From: Exophiala sp. HKRS030
Taxonomy: Eukaryota; Ascomycota; Eurotiomycetes; Chaetothyriales; Herpotrichiellaceae
Assembly (NCBI GenBank): GCA_023897205.1
Contig: JAHWDD010000008.1
Location: forward strand, 3,038,001-3,102,000
Length of the DNA stretch: 64,000 bases
Reading direction: 5' to 3'
Shown one piece after another: positions 32,829-42,476 of the stretch. Made by a program: the position numbers and the translations under genes. Below the pieces are notes generated by a model. That model ran no database searches. It saw only the letters and a list, made by a program, of their open reading frames with translations, and was not told where the DNA came from. Position 1 is the first letter of the stretch. Every line of letters starts with the position of its first letter.

Positions 32829-34168
32829 CACTGCCCCCCCCATTTACCGTCCCCATAATTCTTCGACAGTTTTTGTTGACATGGGCTTCATCCACCTACG
32901 TGTTTGTGCTCCGTTATGTGGTGTTTCAGCACTCGTATCAACAGCCTCTTTTTGTTGCCATCTCCTCTTTACGCTCTTGACACCACAAAGCATAGACCAT
33001 TTCTTCAAGCCTCTCTCGCTTTCTTGCACTGCAACTCTTCATATCTCCATGTATTCATCTAAATTCTCCATCACGATCTCCCGATCCGAATCAATCCAGC
33101 CCGAGAACAAAAATTCAAGACCAAACCTCTTCCATCTTGGTGTATGCGGTCCAGGCCTGTCACTTTTGCTTCCCCGTCCGCATCGCCACCAACACTATTT
33201 TCTTTCTGTCCATACACTTTCTTTCCCTCTTACATACAGTACACCTACGGAGGACCGTCTCTGCAAGTGTCATCTCTTGGAGGATTCCTCCCACCATGGC
33301 CTGATTCAGCTCCCTTGCCTTCCGTCGCTTGCATGTTGATGGGATCCACCACACCAATTCAGTCTTCTTGCCAGTACAGTCTCTTCCCTTTTCGACTTGT
33401 TCCATGCATCCCTCTACTGCAACCACTACCGGTATCCCTGCCAAACCCTTACCTAGTTTACATCCTTATGCACTTCAAAACCTCTTGACATCAACTCTCT
33501 TACTATCTGGGAGCAAGAGAGTACATGTCACTCCATTCTAACCCGTCTTCTTCTTCTTCTACCACTACCAACTGTCTCTTTCAACATACATCACTGGCGT
33601 CTGTCGAACTTCAATCTCGCTCCCTGTCAATGTGACGCCATGCCTGCCATCAGACCCGTGTCAAGCCCAGAGCGCTCGAGAGTCTCCTCCTCTCATTCTG
33701 CCATCGTTCCGTGCACATACCCATACCACGACTTTTTCGTGTTCCGTCCGTGCTGTCTAAAAGCTCATGCCACATGGAGTCTTTAGCTCTACCTTGGCTT
33801 CACCTTTTGTTTTTAAGAGATCGGCCTTTTCCCTTGGTTTTCAGCAACACACAACCATCCTGGGTTCCCGTTTGCCGCACTGATCAGGTCTAGTCTCTTC
33901 TGTCTCCCCTACCATCTGGGATCTTTCATTCTGTCATTCCTGAAGTCGGTGCATAGCAGGAGTCAAAAACAAACAAAGATCGCTCCAAGGGTGGAAAACA
34001 ACCTCCCCCAATCATCATCCCTCACTTCAGCCCTCGCTGTCTACTCCCTAGCCACCACATCTCATCCCGACGCGTTGGACATGTTTCTGTCGTGACTTAT
34101 ATGAGGGGCATTCGATCCTCACTACGTTTTGGTCTGAGGTCACTTTCTCTCATTCACCCCCCTCCGTC

Positions 34169-36673
34169 ATGTCTACCACAGCATCTTTTCCCCGTCTACC
34201 GTCGCCGGTTGTGGAACAGTCAGGCTGGTATCCCTCGGAACGAAGTGCAAAGTCTCGCCTCAGATCCTTCTTCAGTAGGGCCAAGTCGCAAGACAAGGTC
34301 CCCAGACAGTATGTCGAGACCTTTCCTCCTCACCCAAGTGTAGCACCCTTGGAGCACACAAAGAGATCTCGCAGTACCACATGGTCCAAGGGGCCTCTTA
34401 GACAACCGTCTAGGAATGTCGCCGCCGACCCTCCTCCCTTGTTCCATGCATACTCCCAGGCAAGGAAGCAAGAGTTCCTCGACATCCCATCGTCATTCAC
34501 AGACACTCTCTTCCGAAATGGCCACCCTCGACGGAACAGTGTTTCAAGTGAGACCCCGTCACGGTCGAGCTTGGACAAGTTCCCGGCAGATGGTACTCTG
34601 CACAAACGAAACTGGTCCGGAGCCAGCATCTGCTCTCTCAGCCAGAAGCTTTTCGTCCTGACCACGAGCGGTTACGTCTTGCAGTATTCTGCCGATGGGT
34701 TGAACGACCGTCTCCCAGAGAAGATCCTGGAACTCGGACCTGGCTCGGTGGCCTTTGCGAGTGATGCCATCCCAGGTAAACACTGGGTGCTTCAAATTTC
34801 TCATGATGGTGCTTCGGACCACGGTGCCGCTGGTAATAAGGGCTCCTGGTCCAAGTGGTCATTCAAGCACGCCGATAACAAGAGGATTGTCACCGATCTT
34901 TTCCTCGTTTTTGATGACGCCAGATCTTTCAAGGATTGGCTTCAGGTCGTTCGCAAGGAGATTGCAGAACTCGGTGGTCTCGAGTATCGTCCTGATTCTA
35001 AACATGAAGATCAGATGCTTCCAGAGCGTCGTTCCCTCAAGGCACAAAGGAGCCTTCCCAGTCTGCCTAAGTCATCATCACCAACTTCACCCAATGACCT
35101 TCCTCCCCTACCACTCCGTAATCCCTCTCGACAGATCTCACGCTCAACCACCGACTCTTCCATCCACACATTGAATGACCTCGACCAACTTCGCAAACCA
35201 TCCTTCTCCGACAGTCAATCCATTTCAACCACCCATACCAGCTTCACCAGCTCTGTCATGTCTTATGGTGCAGAGTCCTTCACCAGTGTTGATGAACCTC
35301 CACTCCCGGTTGGACCTCAATCGCGACTGTCAACACCTACTCAGGATGATATCGGGGAATTGTCCATGTACATGGCCACACCTAGGAAATCAATCAGCAT
35401 CCCAAAGCGAACGACCTCGCTGGAAAACACCAACGATATCATTCCCCACGATCTTTTCGTGCAGAAGAACGATTCTTCCAGCACCACCGGCACTTACAAG
35501 TCGAGACCAATCTCCACTGTTGCTCCTCTCCCCGAACCGGGACATATCCGAAAGGTCTCTGCTCGTCATCGATATGATCTTCAAAACTTGCCGGTTCAAC
35601 CTGCCACACCTGCACCTTCTCGACCCTCGAGCACACGAAGCCGGAGTTCGTCCCACACCTCGTATAATTATAGTACCAAGGAACATTCTCCAGATGCACT
35701 TCACCGACGAGCTGTATCTTATAGCCTCTTCCCCAAGACTCCTCTCAGTGATGCACAGGCTGCAGCCGTCCTCCCATCACCACCTGCTACTACCCCAGGT
35801 GCCGCGTACGAGAGCATGTGCAATTATCCTTTGACTCCAGGCTCTGAAGGGGACAAGTCTCGTCCTTCGTCGAGAGTCGGCAGGGTCTCTTCTTGGCGGA
35901 GCAACAAGATGCTCTCTGTTGATTCTCAGATCGCTCAATCAACCACAACCGAAGGACCTCAAAGGTCGCCTGTCGTCGCCGACTCTCATTTCGACACTTG
36001 CTTTGGCACTCAAGTACACCCTGATGCCGCTGCTCGTCGGAAGCTCTCCGACCATAGTTCGATTGGTAAAATTACCACCACCACCCTTCAACCTTCTGCC
36101 ATGGATGGCCCTGTGCCCAGGATCGGCCAGCCTCCACGGAAGACTCGTCACGTCAAGGGCCAGAAGAGCATGCCTGCCTTGCCACGAAGCGTGGTCATGC
36201 AACCTCTAGGACCTCCACCCAGTGGTCCTCTCCCGGCGCTGCCCGCCGAAGCACCTCTTTCTTGTCTGCCCTTGAAGAAGTTGAGCTGCATGTCGGGACC
36301 GGAGAGGAAGCCAAAGCCACCTCCCAAGCACATGAAGGCAGAATCTTCAGACGCTGTCATGACACTACGAAAGCTCGGCAAGGAGCCTGCACCACCAAAG
36401 CCTCTCTCGTTGACTCTCAAGCCTCTGCCAGTGCCAAAGGCCAAGATTGAAGGCGAGAAGAGTGCACCCCAACATACGAGAAACATGTCTTCGATCTCGT
36501 CTGTCGGCAGTGTCACCGCTTGGCTCGCAAGTCCTCGCGTCGCTGAATTCTCCGCCAAATACGGCTTGGATGACAGTGACAAAGAGAACGAAGGTGATGG
36601 CAAATTCTTGCAAGTCGCATTGACCAACGGTGTGGGTTTTAGTGCCGAGTTCGAGGGTTACATGTCCCCTTGA
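34169..36673 (+). CDS. PH-like-domain protein, low-complexity, unknown role
   Basis: A single exon of 834 aa. Residues of roughly 145-285 look like a pleckstrin-homology-like domain. They start at LHKRNWSGASICSLSQKLFVL, include strands such as YVLQYSAD and HWVLQISHDG, and end in a C-terminal helix DARSFKDWLQVVRKEI. The rest is Ser/Pro-rich and probably disordered, with proline clusters (PPPSGPLPALP) that could bind SH3-type domains. A short conserved C-terminal block (SVTAWLASPRVAEFSAKYG) precedes the end. PH domains usually bind phosphoinositides or proteins at membranes; a signalling or cortex role is plausible but not shown. The first ATG of the frame is used. Confidence 0.88.
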   Translation: MSTTASFPRLPSPVVEQSGWYPSERSAKSRLRSFFSRAKSQDKVPRQYVETFPPHPSVAPLEHTKRSRSTTWSKGPLRQPSRNVAADPPPLFHAYSQARKQEFLDIPSSFTDTLFRNGHPRRNSVSSETPSRSSLDKFPADGTLHKRNWSGASICSLSQKLFVLTTSGYVLQYSADGLNDRLPEKILELGPGSVAFASDAIPGKHWVLQISHDGASDHGAAGNKGSWSKWSFKHADNKRIVTDLFLVFDDARSFKDWLQVVRKEIAELGGLEYRPDSKHEDQMLPERRSLKAQRSLPSLPKSSSPTSPNDLPPLPLRNPSRQISRSTTDSSIHTLNDLDQLRKPSFSDSQSISTTHTSFTSSVMSYGAESFTSVDEPPLPVGPQSRLSTPTQDDIGELSMYMATPRKSISIPKRTTSLENTNDIIPHDLFVQKNDSSSTTGTYKSRPISTVAPLPEPGHIRKVSARHRYDLQNLPVQPATPAPSRPSSTRSRSSSHTSYNYSTKEHSPDALHRRAVSYSLFPKTPLSDAQAAAVLPSPPATTPGAAYESMCNYPLTPGSEGDKSRPSSRVGRVSSWRSNKMLSVDSQIAQSTTTEGPQRSPVVADSHFDTCFGTQVHPDAAARRKLSDHSSIGKITTTTLQPSAMDGPVPRIGQPPRKTRHVKGQKSMPALPRSVVMQPLGPPPSGPLPALPAEAPLSCLPLKKLSCMSGPERKPKPPPKHMKAESSDAVMTLRKLGKEPAPPKPLSLTLKPLPVPKAKIEGEKSAPQHTRNMSSISSVGSVTAWLASPRVAEFSAKYGLDDSDKENEGDGKFLQVALTNGVGFSAEFEGYMSP

Positions 36674-37285
36674 GTGTTGGTGTCAGTACCATCCACCGCT
36701 GTCAATGTATATTATGATTTTCTTGCTGGTCATGAGTTATGGCGTATGGGTCACGATTACGGGATCCTGGTTTGATGTTTATGGACTCACGGATGATATG
36801 AAATCACTCATGTTTATGCGGGCATTTTTTTGAAAAAACTTTTGAAATGGAAACCGAAATGGAACTGGAATGGGACAAAGCATGAATGAAATGAGACAAC
36901 CACAGAACAGAACTGGATGTTATGATTTGAATTGTTACGGAACAGGGGATTGGTGTTTTTGTTTTTTTGCAAGAGGTTCTCTCCAAAGGCATTCACTACT
37001 TATGCCAATAAGTAGTAGTTTTTGCCTGTGCACAATGGATGCACACGAGAGAGACACCAAGAAGACCTGCTACTTTCCAGGTCTGGCGTTGATTAAAGAG
37101 GGATTGATTTTGGGGATGATGAATGAATGAAAAAATAACCCTTGTTCAAGGATTAATATTTTGTTCCAAGATACTTTTCCATTTTTTTCGCATCTTGGTT
37201 TTGTTTTTTGTAGCATGACTTTCCCGGATGATTGATCCCTTCAGTAAAAGTCGCCCACGTGATTAATGTCACGAGGAAACTCGCC
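36674..37285. other. Intergenic region between PH-domain gene and tRNA-Trp
   Basis: 3' side of the PH-domain gene and the region downstream of the tRNA. AT-rich with T runs. No gene seen. Confidence 0.4.
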
Positions 37286-37294
37286 AAAAAAAAA
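37286..37294 (-). terminator. Pol III T9 terminator of tRNA-Trp
   Basis: Nine consecutive T on the minus strand, starting 15 nt after the discriminator base of the tRNA. This is the usual kind of RNA polymerase III stop and supports that the split tRNA gene is a transcription unit. Confidence 0.8.
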
Positions 37295-37326
37295 TATGTG
37301 AGAGGAAATGAACCCCACCTGATTTG

Positions 37327-37379
37327 CTGTGACATTGTTAGACATCGTCTGGAATAACCAGTTCAAGAGAGAAGCTCAC
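37327..37379 (-). other. Intron-like insert 2 in the T loop of tRNA-Trp
   Basis: 53 bp between T-loop nucleotides 55 and 56. It begins GTGAGC, has a perfect CTAAC branch-like element at 37337-37341 and ends TGTCACAG. Removing it restores TTCAAAT between paired T-stem strands. Length and signals match the mRNA introns in the neighbouring genes. Confidence 0.78.
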
Positions 37380-37410
37380 AACAGATAACCTTTCGATCTG
37401 GAGTCGAACG

Positions 37411-37465
37411 CTGGAACATCAATCAGTACACCGTATGGTTGTGCTCCTACGCGGTGTATACATAC
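37411..37465 (-). other. Intron-like insert 1 in the D arm of tRNA-Trp
   Basis: 55 bp between tRNA nucleotides 24 and 25. It begins GTATGT and ends TTCCAG. A CTGAT branch-like element (37422-37426) has its candidate branch A 12 nt before the 3' end. A 7-bp hairpin TACACCG/CGGTGTA (37452-37458 with 37427-37433) sits just before the branch site. The grammar is that of an mRNA intron. Confidence 0.75.
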
Positions 37466-37488
37466 CGCTACCGTTGCGCCAGAGGTCC

Positions 37489-38070
37489 CAGAATAATTGG
37501 GCTAGAAGTAGACCGCTTATTTGGTGGATAAATTGAGGTTATTATTATATTACCGGCTGAAAAGATTGGGGGCGGGAAAGGCGTCACCTACACTATTTTG
37601 GATCGCCTGTTTCGGCAGCTGTTTCTACTGCCAGTCATTTTGGCCGCTCAAAGCACTCGACAACTTCTGTGCACAGTTGTACTGTCTGGAGACAAGTCAT
37701 CTCTTGGTCATCGACTTTATGATTTGATAACGACATCAACTGTAGATCTGGACGGTGAACGTAGGTGCCATACAGGTGAATCAACTCCCCCGTAAAAAAT
37801 GTTCATACTGTGGAGTGTAAACACCTGAGGATGGATCCAACTCTCGACTGCGCCCCAATTACTCCCGTAACAAACATCCGAGCATTAATATCGAGGTCAC
37901 AGTCACGGAGGAATCCAACCAACTCCGTAGAACCACGGGACGGTTGTTGACCAAAAGTCGAGACGACTTGAAGCCCTCGAGCTTTTTCTTGCTTTGTTAC
38001 GGTTTGTATTGGTTCCCAAAGTTCCCGTGCTTGTTTGTAATTTACATTGCCTCGCCTCACCCCTCTCGAG
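37489..38070. other. Divergent region between tRNA-Trp and SDR gene
   Basis: 5' flank of the tRNA gene and promoter of the SDR gene. Open frames on both strands here, including one antisense to the SDR start, show no domain. Confidence 0.4.
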
Positions 38071-38847
38071 ATGGGTCGGATACTGATCACAGGTTCTTCC
38101 GACGGGCTCGGTTCCCTGACGGCGCGGGCCCTGGTCAAGCGAGGCCATTCGGTCGTCCTGCACGCGAGGAACGACCAACGTGCCCGGGACGCGAGAGCTG
38201 CCTGTCCCGAAGCCGAAACCTGCCTCGTCGCGGACCTGTCCGACGTCTCGCAGACCGAGAAACTGGCGAGGGACGCGAACACGCTCGGGGCCTTTGACGC
38301 CGTCGTCCACAACGCGGGCGTCTACACGGGGCCGTACGGAAAGACAAAACAAGGCTGGCCCGGCATCTTCGCGGTCAATACCGTGTCCCCTTACATCCTC
38401 ACCTGCCTGATCAACCCGACCCCGAAACGACTCGTGTACGTCTCGTCGGGTCTGCACAACGGCGGCGATCCTTCCCTGGAGGACTTGACGTGGCGGCGCC
38501 GTGGGGAACGTCGATTTTCCGACTCCCAAGCCTACGCCGACACAAAGTTGCACAACGTGATGCTCGCGGCCGCGTTCGCGAGGAGGTGGGCCGGCGGTGG
38601 CGTGCAGAGCAACTCACTCGATCCGGGTTGGGTGCCCACGAAGATGGGAGGCGGTCATGCTTCCGGGGACATCGACGCCGCCGTCGAGACCTACGTCTTG
38701 TTGGCCGAGGGACCCCCGGACGGTGTCTCGGGGAAATATTGGTTCGGCAGTCGAGTGAGGTCGCCAAAGGCACAGGCGGACGATGAAGCCCTTCAAGATA
38801 GACTGATCGAGCAGTTGCAGGAGATTACGGGTGTACGGATGCCGTAA
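38071..38847 (+). CDS. Short-chain dehydrogenase/reductase
   Basis: A single exon of 258 aa. It is a classical SDR fold: cofactor loop TGSSDGLG at residues 7-14, VADLSD (Asp contacting adenine), NAG at 81-83, catalytic Ser in LVYVSSG (about 125-126), and Tyr155-x3-Lys159 in YADTK. DPGWVPTKMGG follows the active site as usual. The substrate is unknown and the cofactor is probably NADP(H), from the Arg-containing HARND after strand 2. The coding sequence is visibly richer in G+C (many GCG, CTC and GGC codons) than the surrounding DNA. The frame opens at a TTG at 38047; the ATG at 38071 stands directly before the Rossmann strand. Confidence 0.9.
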   Translation: MGRILITGSSDGLGSLTARALVKRGHSVVLHARNDQRARDARAACPEAETCLVADLSDVSQTEKLARDANTLGAFDAVVHNAGVYTGPYGKTKQGWPGIFAVNTVSPYILTCLINPTPKRLVYVSSGLHNGGDPSLEDLTWRRRGERRFSDSQAYADTKLHNVMLAAAFARRWAGGGVQSNSLDPGWVPTKMGGGHASGDIDAAVETYVLLAEGPPDGVSGKYWFGSRVRSPKAQADDEALQDRLIEQLQEITGVRMP

Positions 38848-39460
38848 AAGAGATGGGGTTTTGTTGTTGAAATAGCACAGTTCAACATCAATGGAGGTGT
38901 CATATGTAAAGTGTAACGGATTACAAGTCTATTTCTATCCTTTTTTTCCAACAAGATGTCATTTCTGTAGGCCTTGCTCTGTGATCTAGGTGAATTTATG
39001 TTTCTTTATACTCTTTATAAGAAGTTACGTTCACTTGAAGACTGGGGAAATCGGGTTGAGTGGTGGAAATGCCCGTGATCATGGTCGGCTCGTGTTACGT
39101 TGTTACCAATTCGTCCCTGGATTCGCTCATTTGACACCACGAATGGATTAGCACAAGGTAAGAATCCTGAGGGATGAAGAGGGTGACCGTTTTGCCATGT
39201 CACCATTGCTGTCCTCACCAATAGTGACTAGATTGTGACTACATATGCCTATGCTTTGTACTCTTGTGACACTCTTTCGGTTTCAGGGGGAAATATTTCA
39301 ACCCGGCGACTTCAGGCCTCCCACAAACCGGGAGTATTATGAGAAGGTCAATCCCAATCTCACCACTCGAGTCGATTACTTTTTTGAGATACCAGAAAAA
39401 GCCCCTTGGAATTTCATGCTTGTCCACAACGCTCTTCAACCATCATCGTAACCAATCACC
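38848..39460. other. Intergenic region before the P450
   Basis: About 610 bp between two plus-strand genes. A frame of 68 codons (39245-39451) is open but I do not recognise it. Otherwise promoter sequence of the P450 is expected. Confidence 0.35.
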
Positions 39461-41232
39461 ATGCTCCTTTTGGTGATGTCCTCGGTGGTGATGGGATACT
39501 TTTCATGGTCCGTCGTTCGGTTCGTGCAAAACTACAATGAAGCGAAGAGAACGGGTCTCCCCATCGTCTTCACACCCATCAATCCGCCAGGACCACTGTG
39601 GATGACATTTAAGGACCTCTTGATTCCGATCCTTTCCAAATTACCGTTTGGTCTTGGGGACTGGGCTCTTCGAGGTGACGTCGGATGGACCTTTCCGTTC
39701 AAGTATCGGGACCACGCCAGATACGGAGACGCCTTCATCATCGTCGGACCGGGCGAGCTTGAACTCGTCCTCGCCGACCCTCCGGCGACGGAAGAAGTGA
39801 TGAAGAGGAGGAACGATTTCATCAAGAACCCGGCCATGTACGGAATGTTGGACATTTACGGCCCCAACCTGGACACGGTCAACGGTAAAGTCTGGGATCG
39901 TCACCGCAAAGTCACGGTCCCTCCTTTCAACGAACAAAACAGTGCTCTGGTGTGGAGAGAGGCGGGGGAACAGGCCGACCAGATGTTGGCCGTGTGGTCC
40001 AAGCAGGGCACGGTCAGAAGTACACAGAGAGATGTACACGCGTTGGCATTGAACGTCCTGTGTGGAGCCGGGTTCGGAGTTCAGAGCACCTTTGTGGACG
40101 ACACGTTGCCACCCACCGACGATGAAGACCAACAAGACAATCTCGGTCCCAAAAGACTGGGGTACCGAGAATCCCTTCGGTTGTTGTTGGGAGACATTGT
40201 CCAGGTGATTTTGTTGTCGTTGATCAAGAATGTCGGATACCCTCCGTGGGCCTTGTTTGGAGGTATGAAGAAATTAAACATGGCCTACGAAGAGTTCAAG
40301 TTTTACATGGGCGAGATGATATCGAGAGAAAAACAGGCCTTTGAACAAGGCGACCTGTCGAGACACAACCTGTTGAGTGAGATGATTCGAGCCTCCGAAG
40401 GGTCAATCGCGGGAGCGGGATTGTCGGACGAAGAGGTGTACGGGAATTTGTTCATTTACAATCTGGCAGGACACGACACCACCGCAGCAACCCTCCATTT
40501 CGCCATCACTCTCTTGGCCGCGTGCCCCGAATGGCAAACTTGGATAGCAGAAGAGATCGACGCCGTTCGCAAGGCCGACGACACTGGACTGTCCTACTAT
40601 GAAGATATATTTCCCAGACTCAAGAGAGTTTTGGCCTTGATGGTATGTTTTTCTGCTCCAGTTCCAGAATCTCGAGCCACAAAAAAACAGCCCCTCGTCC
40701 CCGTATGCTGACAGGAAGAGAGGAACAGTATGAAACGGTTCGACTATACGGTCCGGTCGCGGTCATGCCACGATACACGGCCGACAGTAGACAAAAACTC
40801 GTTGTTCAAGATCGAGTTCACATTGTCCCACCTCGCACGACCATCTCACACAACTTTGTGGGTCTACACCGACATCCCAAGTATTGGGGCGACGACGCGG
40901 ATGAATGGAGACTTGATAGGTGGATAGTGGTGTCGTCGGACGACTCGTCAAACGAGACGTCAATGTTTCAACCTTTCCCCGGATCATTCGTCCCTTGGAA
41001 TTCAGGACCTAGAGTATGCCCGGGCAAGAAATTTTCACAGGTCGAATTCACAAGGGTGATGTTCAACTTGTTCTCCGACGGATCGAGAGTGAGACTTGTG
41101 CCGGAAGGAGGCGAGAGTTATGAAGACGTCAAAACTCGAGCTTTGCGAACCGTAAACAAGGCCAAAGTGATTGTCACCCTGAAAATGTCCGGGACAGAAC
41201 GGATCGGATTGAAATGGGTCAAACAATCTTGA
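39461..41232 (+). CDS. Cytochrome P450 monooxygenase
   Basis: Exons 39461-40642 and 40729-41232 join over an 86-bp intron, giving 561 aa. Near the N-terminus is one hydrophobic segment (LLLVMSSVVMGYFSWSVV), a likely ER anchor. The helix-I oxygen-binding motif AGHDTT is at residues 336-341. The ExxR motif is created right at the splice join (ALM-YETVRLYGPV). The heme-binding loop is PWNSGPRVCPGKKF with Cys491 as iron ligand. The intron has two AGs close together: the first (CTGACAG) directly touches the CTGAC branch element and is out of frame, while the AG at 40727-40728 restores the frame. P450s hydroxylate or otherwise oxidise hydrophobic substrates with a reductase partner; the substrate is not predictable. 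Neighbouring SDR and NmrA-like genes suggest an oxidative module. Confidence 0.92.
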
Positions 41233-41309
41233 TTTGTGGTCTCTGATATCGGTCTGTTACTTCATTCTGAAACAAGACTAGACACTTCGGCTGGCTACAT
41301 CCCGGTCTT

Positions 41310-42476
41310 CTACAACAATGCACTCCAATCTTGTTTCTTGATCCAATCCTCCACAGTAGGCAAATTGACGGGAACACCGAGCTAGGGTCGTCAGCGTCAT
41401 CGTCATTGTCAGTAGCAGTAGTGGCAGGAGCATGGGTTGTGCAGAAAGGGGGAGAAAAAAAAATAATACTCACATCCTTTGGATGAACCACTGTAGGATC
41501 ACCACCGTCGAAACCGAACTCACCGATATAGTCGGCACACTCTTCTATGTCTTGTCTCAATTCCGGTATATCGACCCAGATTTCTTCGGGGCCGGTGACC
41601 TCATATTTGGTTTCGACACTGTTGACTCGACCCCAGACGGTGACAAATTCTTGGAGGGTGATCAATTCACGAAATGCCAATAGATTTTTACCGGGTTCGA
41701 CCTTGACCAGGGCGAGTGTCAATGGACCGGTATCTTCATCCGTGGCGATCAATGGTACCTTTGCATCCGCCGGGATTCTCGTCCTCAAGACATGTATACC
41801 ATCAGAGTTCTAGAGAATGTACAGTCAGTGACGGTAGCATCGGACAGTATACGACCGCTTGCTGGTCAGGTGCCGAGTGGAAAGTCCACAAACTCACCTT
41901 GTGTGGTTGATAATGTGACATCCAAGTTGTATTGCTCAGATACATTCCGATCTGAATGATGCTGGTTCGCTTCATGAGGTCGGGATAGATTGTCGTTGCA
42001 TACTCGACCGCCCTCGCCTCACTGTCAAAATGATAGACGTGTTTGTATTTCCCTCCCGACCACTTTGTGACATTTGACAGTGCAGAATAAACCAATCTTT
42101 CGAGATTTTTGGTCTTGTCGGCTGCCTCGAAAACATTCTTCCCTTGTTGTAATTCATAATCGTGAGACCATTCCATCAGAGATTGACCGGGCTCGAGCTT
42201 TTGGAGGGTAGAAGGATCACGAAATCCGGTCCAAAAGTCGGTGACGCTGAAAACGACCTGTGCCCCGTCAAAGGCCCGGACGAGTGAAGAAACGTCGTCC
42301 AGATTGGCCTCGACCATTTCCACACCTTTCGAGGACAGGGCTCGAGATTTCTCCGAGGTGATATCTCTTGTGACGCCACGAACTCTCCAACCAGACTCGG
42401 AGAGAAAAGTGTCGACGACGGAACCACCTTGAGTGCCCGTGGCTCCGATGACGACGATGAGTTTTGTTGAAGACAT
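41310..42476 (-). CDS. NmrA-like NAD(P)-binding protein
   Basis: Exons 41898-42476, 41474-41809 and 41310-41381 join in phase 0 to 328 aa. Introns of 88 and 92 bp begin with GTGAGT and end in CTCTAG and CCCTAG. The Rossmann motif GATGTQGG is at residues 11-18, and VTRDITSEKSRAL follows strand 2. The remaining sequence matches the NmrA/HSCARG-type atypical SDRs, which bind NAD(P) but often lack the catalytic Tyr/Lys pair and act as redox sensors or regulators. The end is restored only by the last small exon (LGVPVNLPTVEDWIKKQDW). The start ATG at 42476 sits directly before the Rossmann strand; a longer frame upstream is proline-rich and probably leader. It is convergent with the P450, with only 77 bp between the coding ends. 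Confidence 0.9.

Larger units (their letters stand above)
30286..34168. other. 3.9-kb non-coding region upstream of the PH-domain gene
   Basis: No gene that I can support. It contains several simple repeats (listed separately), many CAGGG/AGGGT-like words around 30.7-32.7 kb, and a pyrimidine-rich last kilobase (33.0-34.1 kb) that looks like a long 5' leader and promoter for the gene starting at 34169. Confidence 0.45.
37309..37488 (-). tRNA. tRNA-Trp (anticodon CCA), interrupted twice
   Basis: On the minus strand three blocks, 37466-37488, 37380-37410 and 37309-37326 (23, 31 and 18 nt), join to a 72-nt tRNA. Acceptor GGACCTC pairs with GGGGTTC (five Watson-Crick and two G-U pairs), followed by discriminator A. 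The D stem GCGC/GCGC closes loop AACGGTA. The anticodon stem TTCGA/TCGAA closes loop CTCCAGA, with CCA at positions 34-36. The variable loop is AGGTT. The T stem ATCTG/CAGGT closes the standard loop TTCAAAT. Every helix is complete only after removal of the two inserts, so this is not a random fragment. The arm layout is the same as yeast tRNA-Trp. There is no intron at the usual 37/38 site. An A-box-like TGGCGCAACGG is intact at 37471-37481. It could be a pseudogene, but intact pairing argues against that. Confidence 0.87.

Noticed and set aside
37309..37488. Random tRNA fragment or protein-coding reading of the tRNA-Trp locus
   Set aside because: All four helices pair perfectly only after removal of both inserts and a T9 terminator follows; chance is a poor explanation. 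A coding reading has stops in every frame of useful length.
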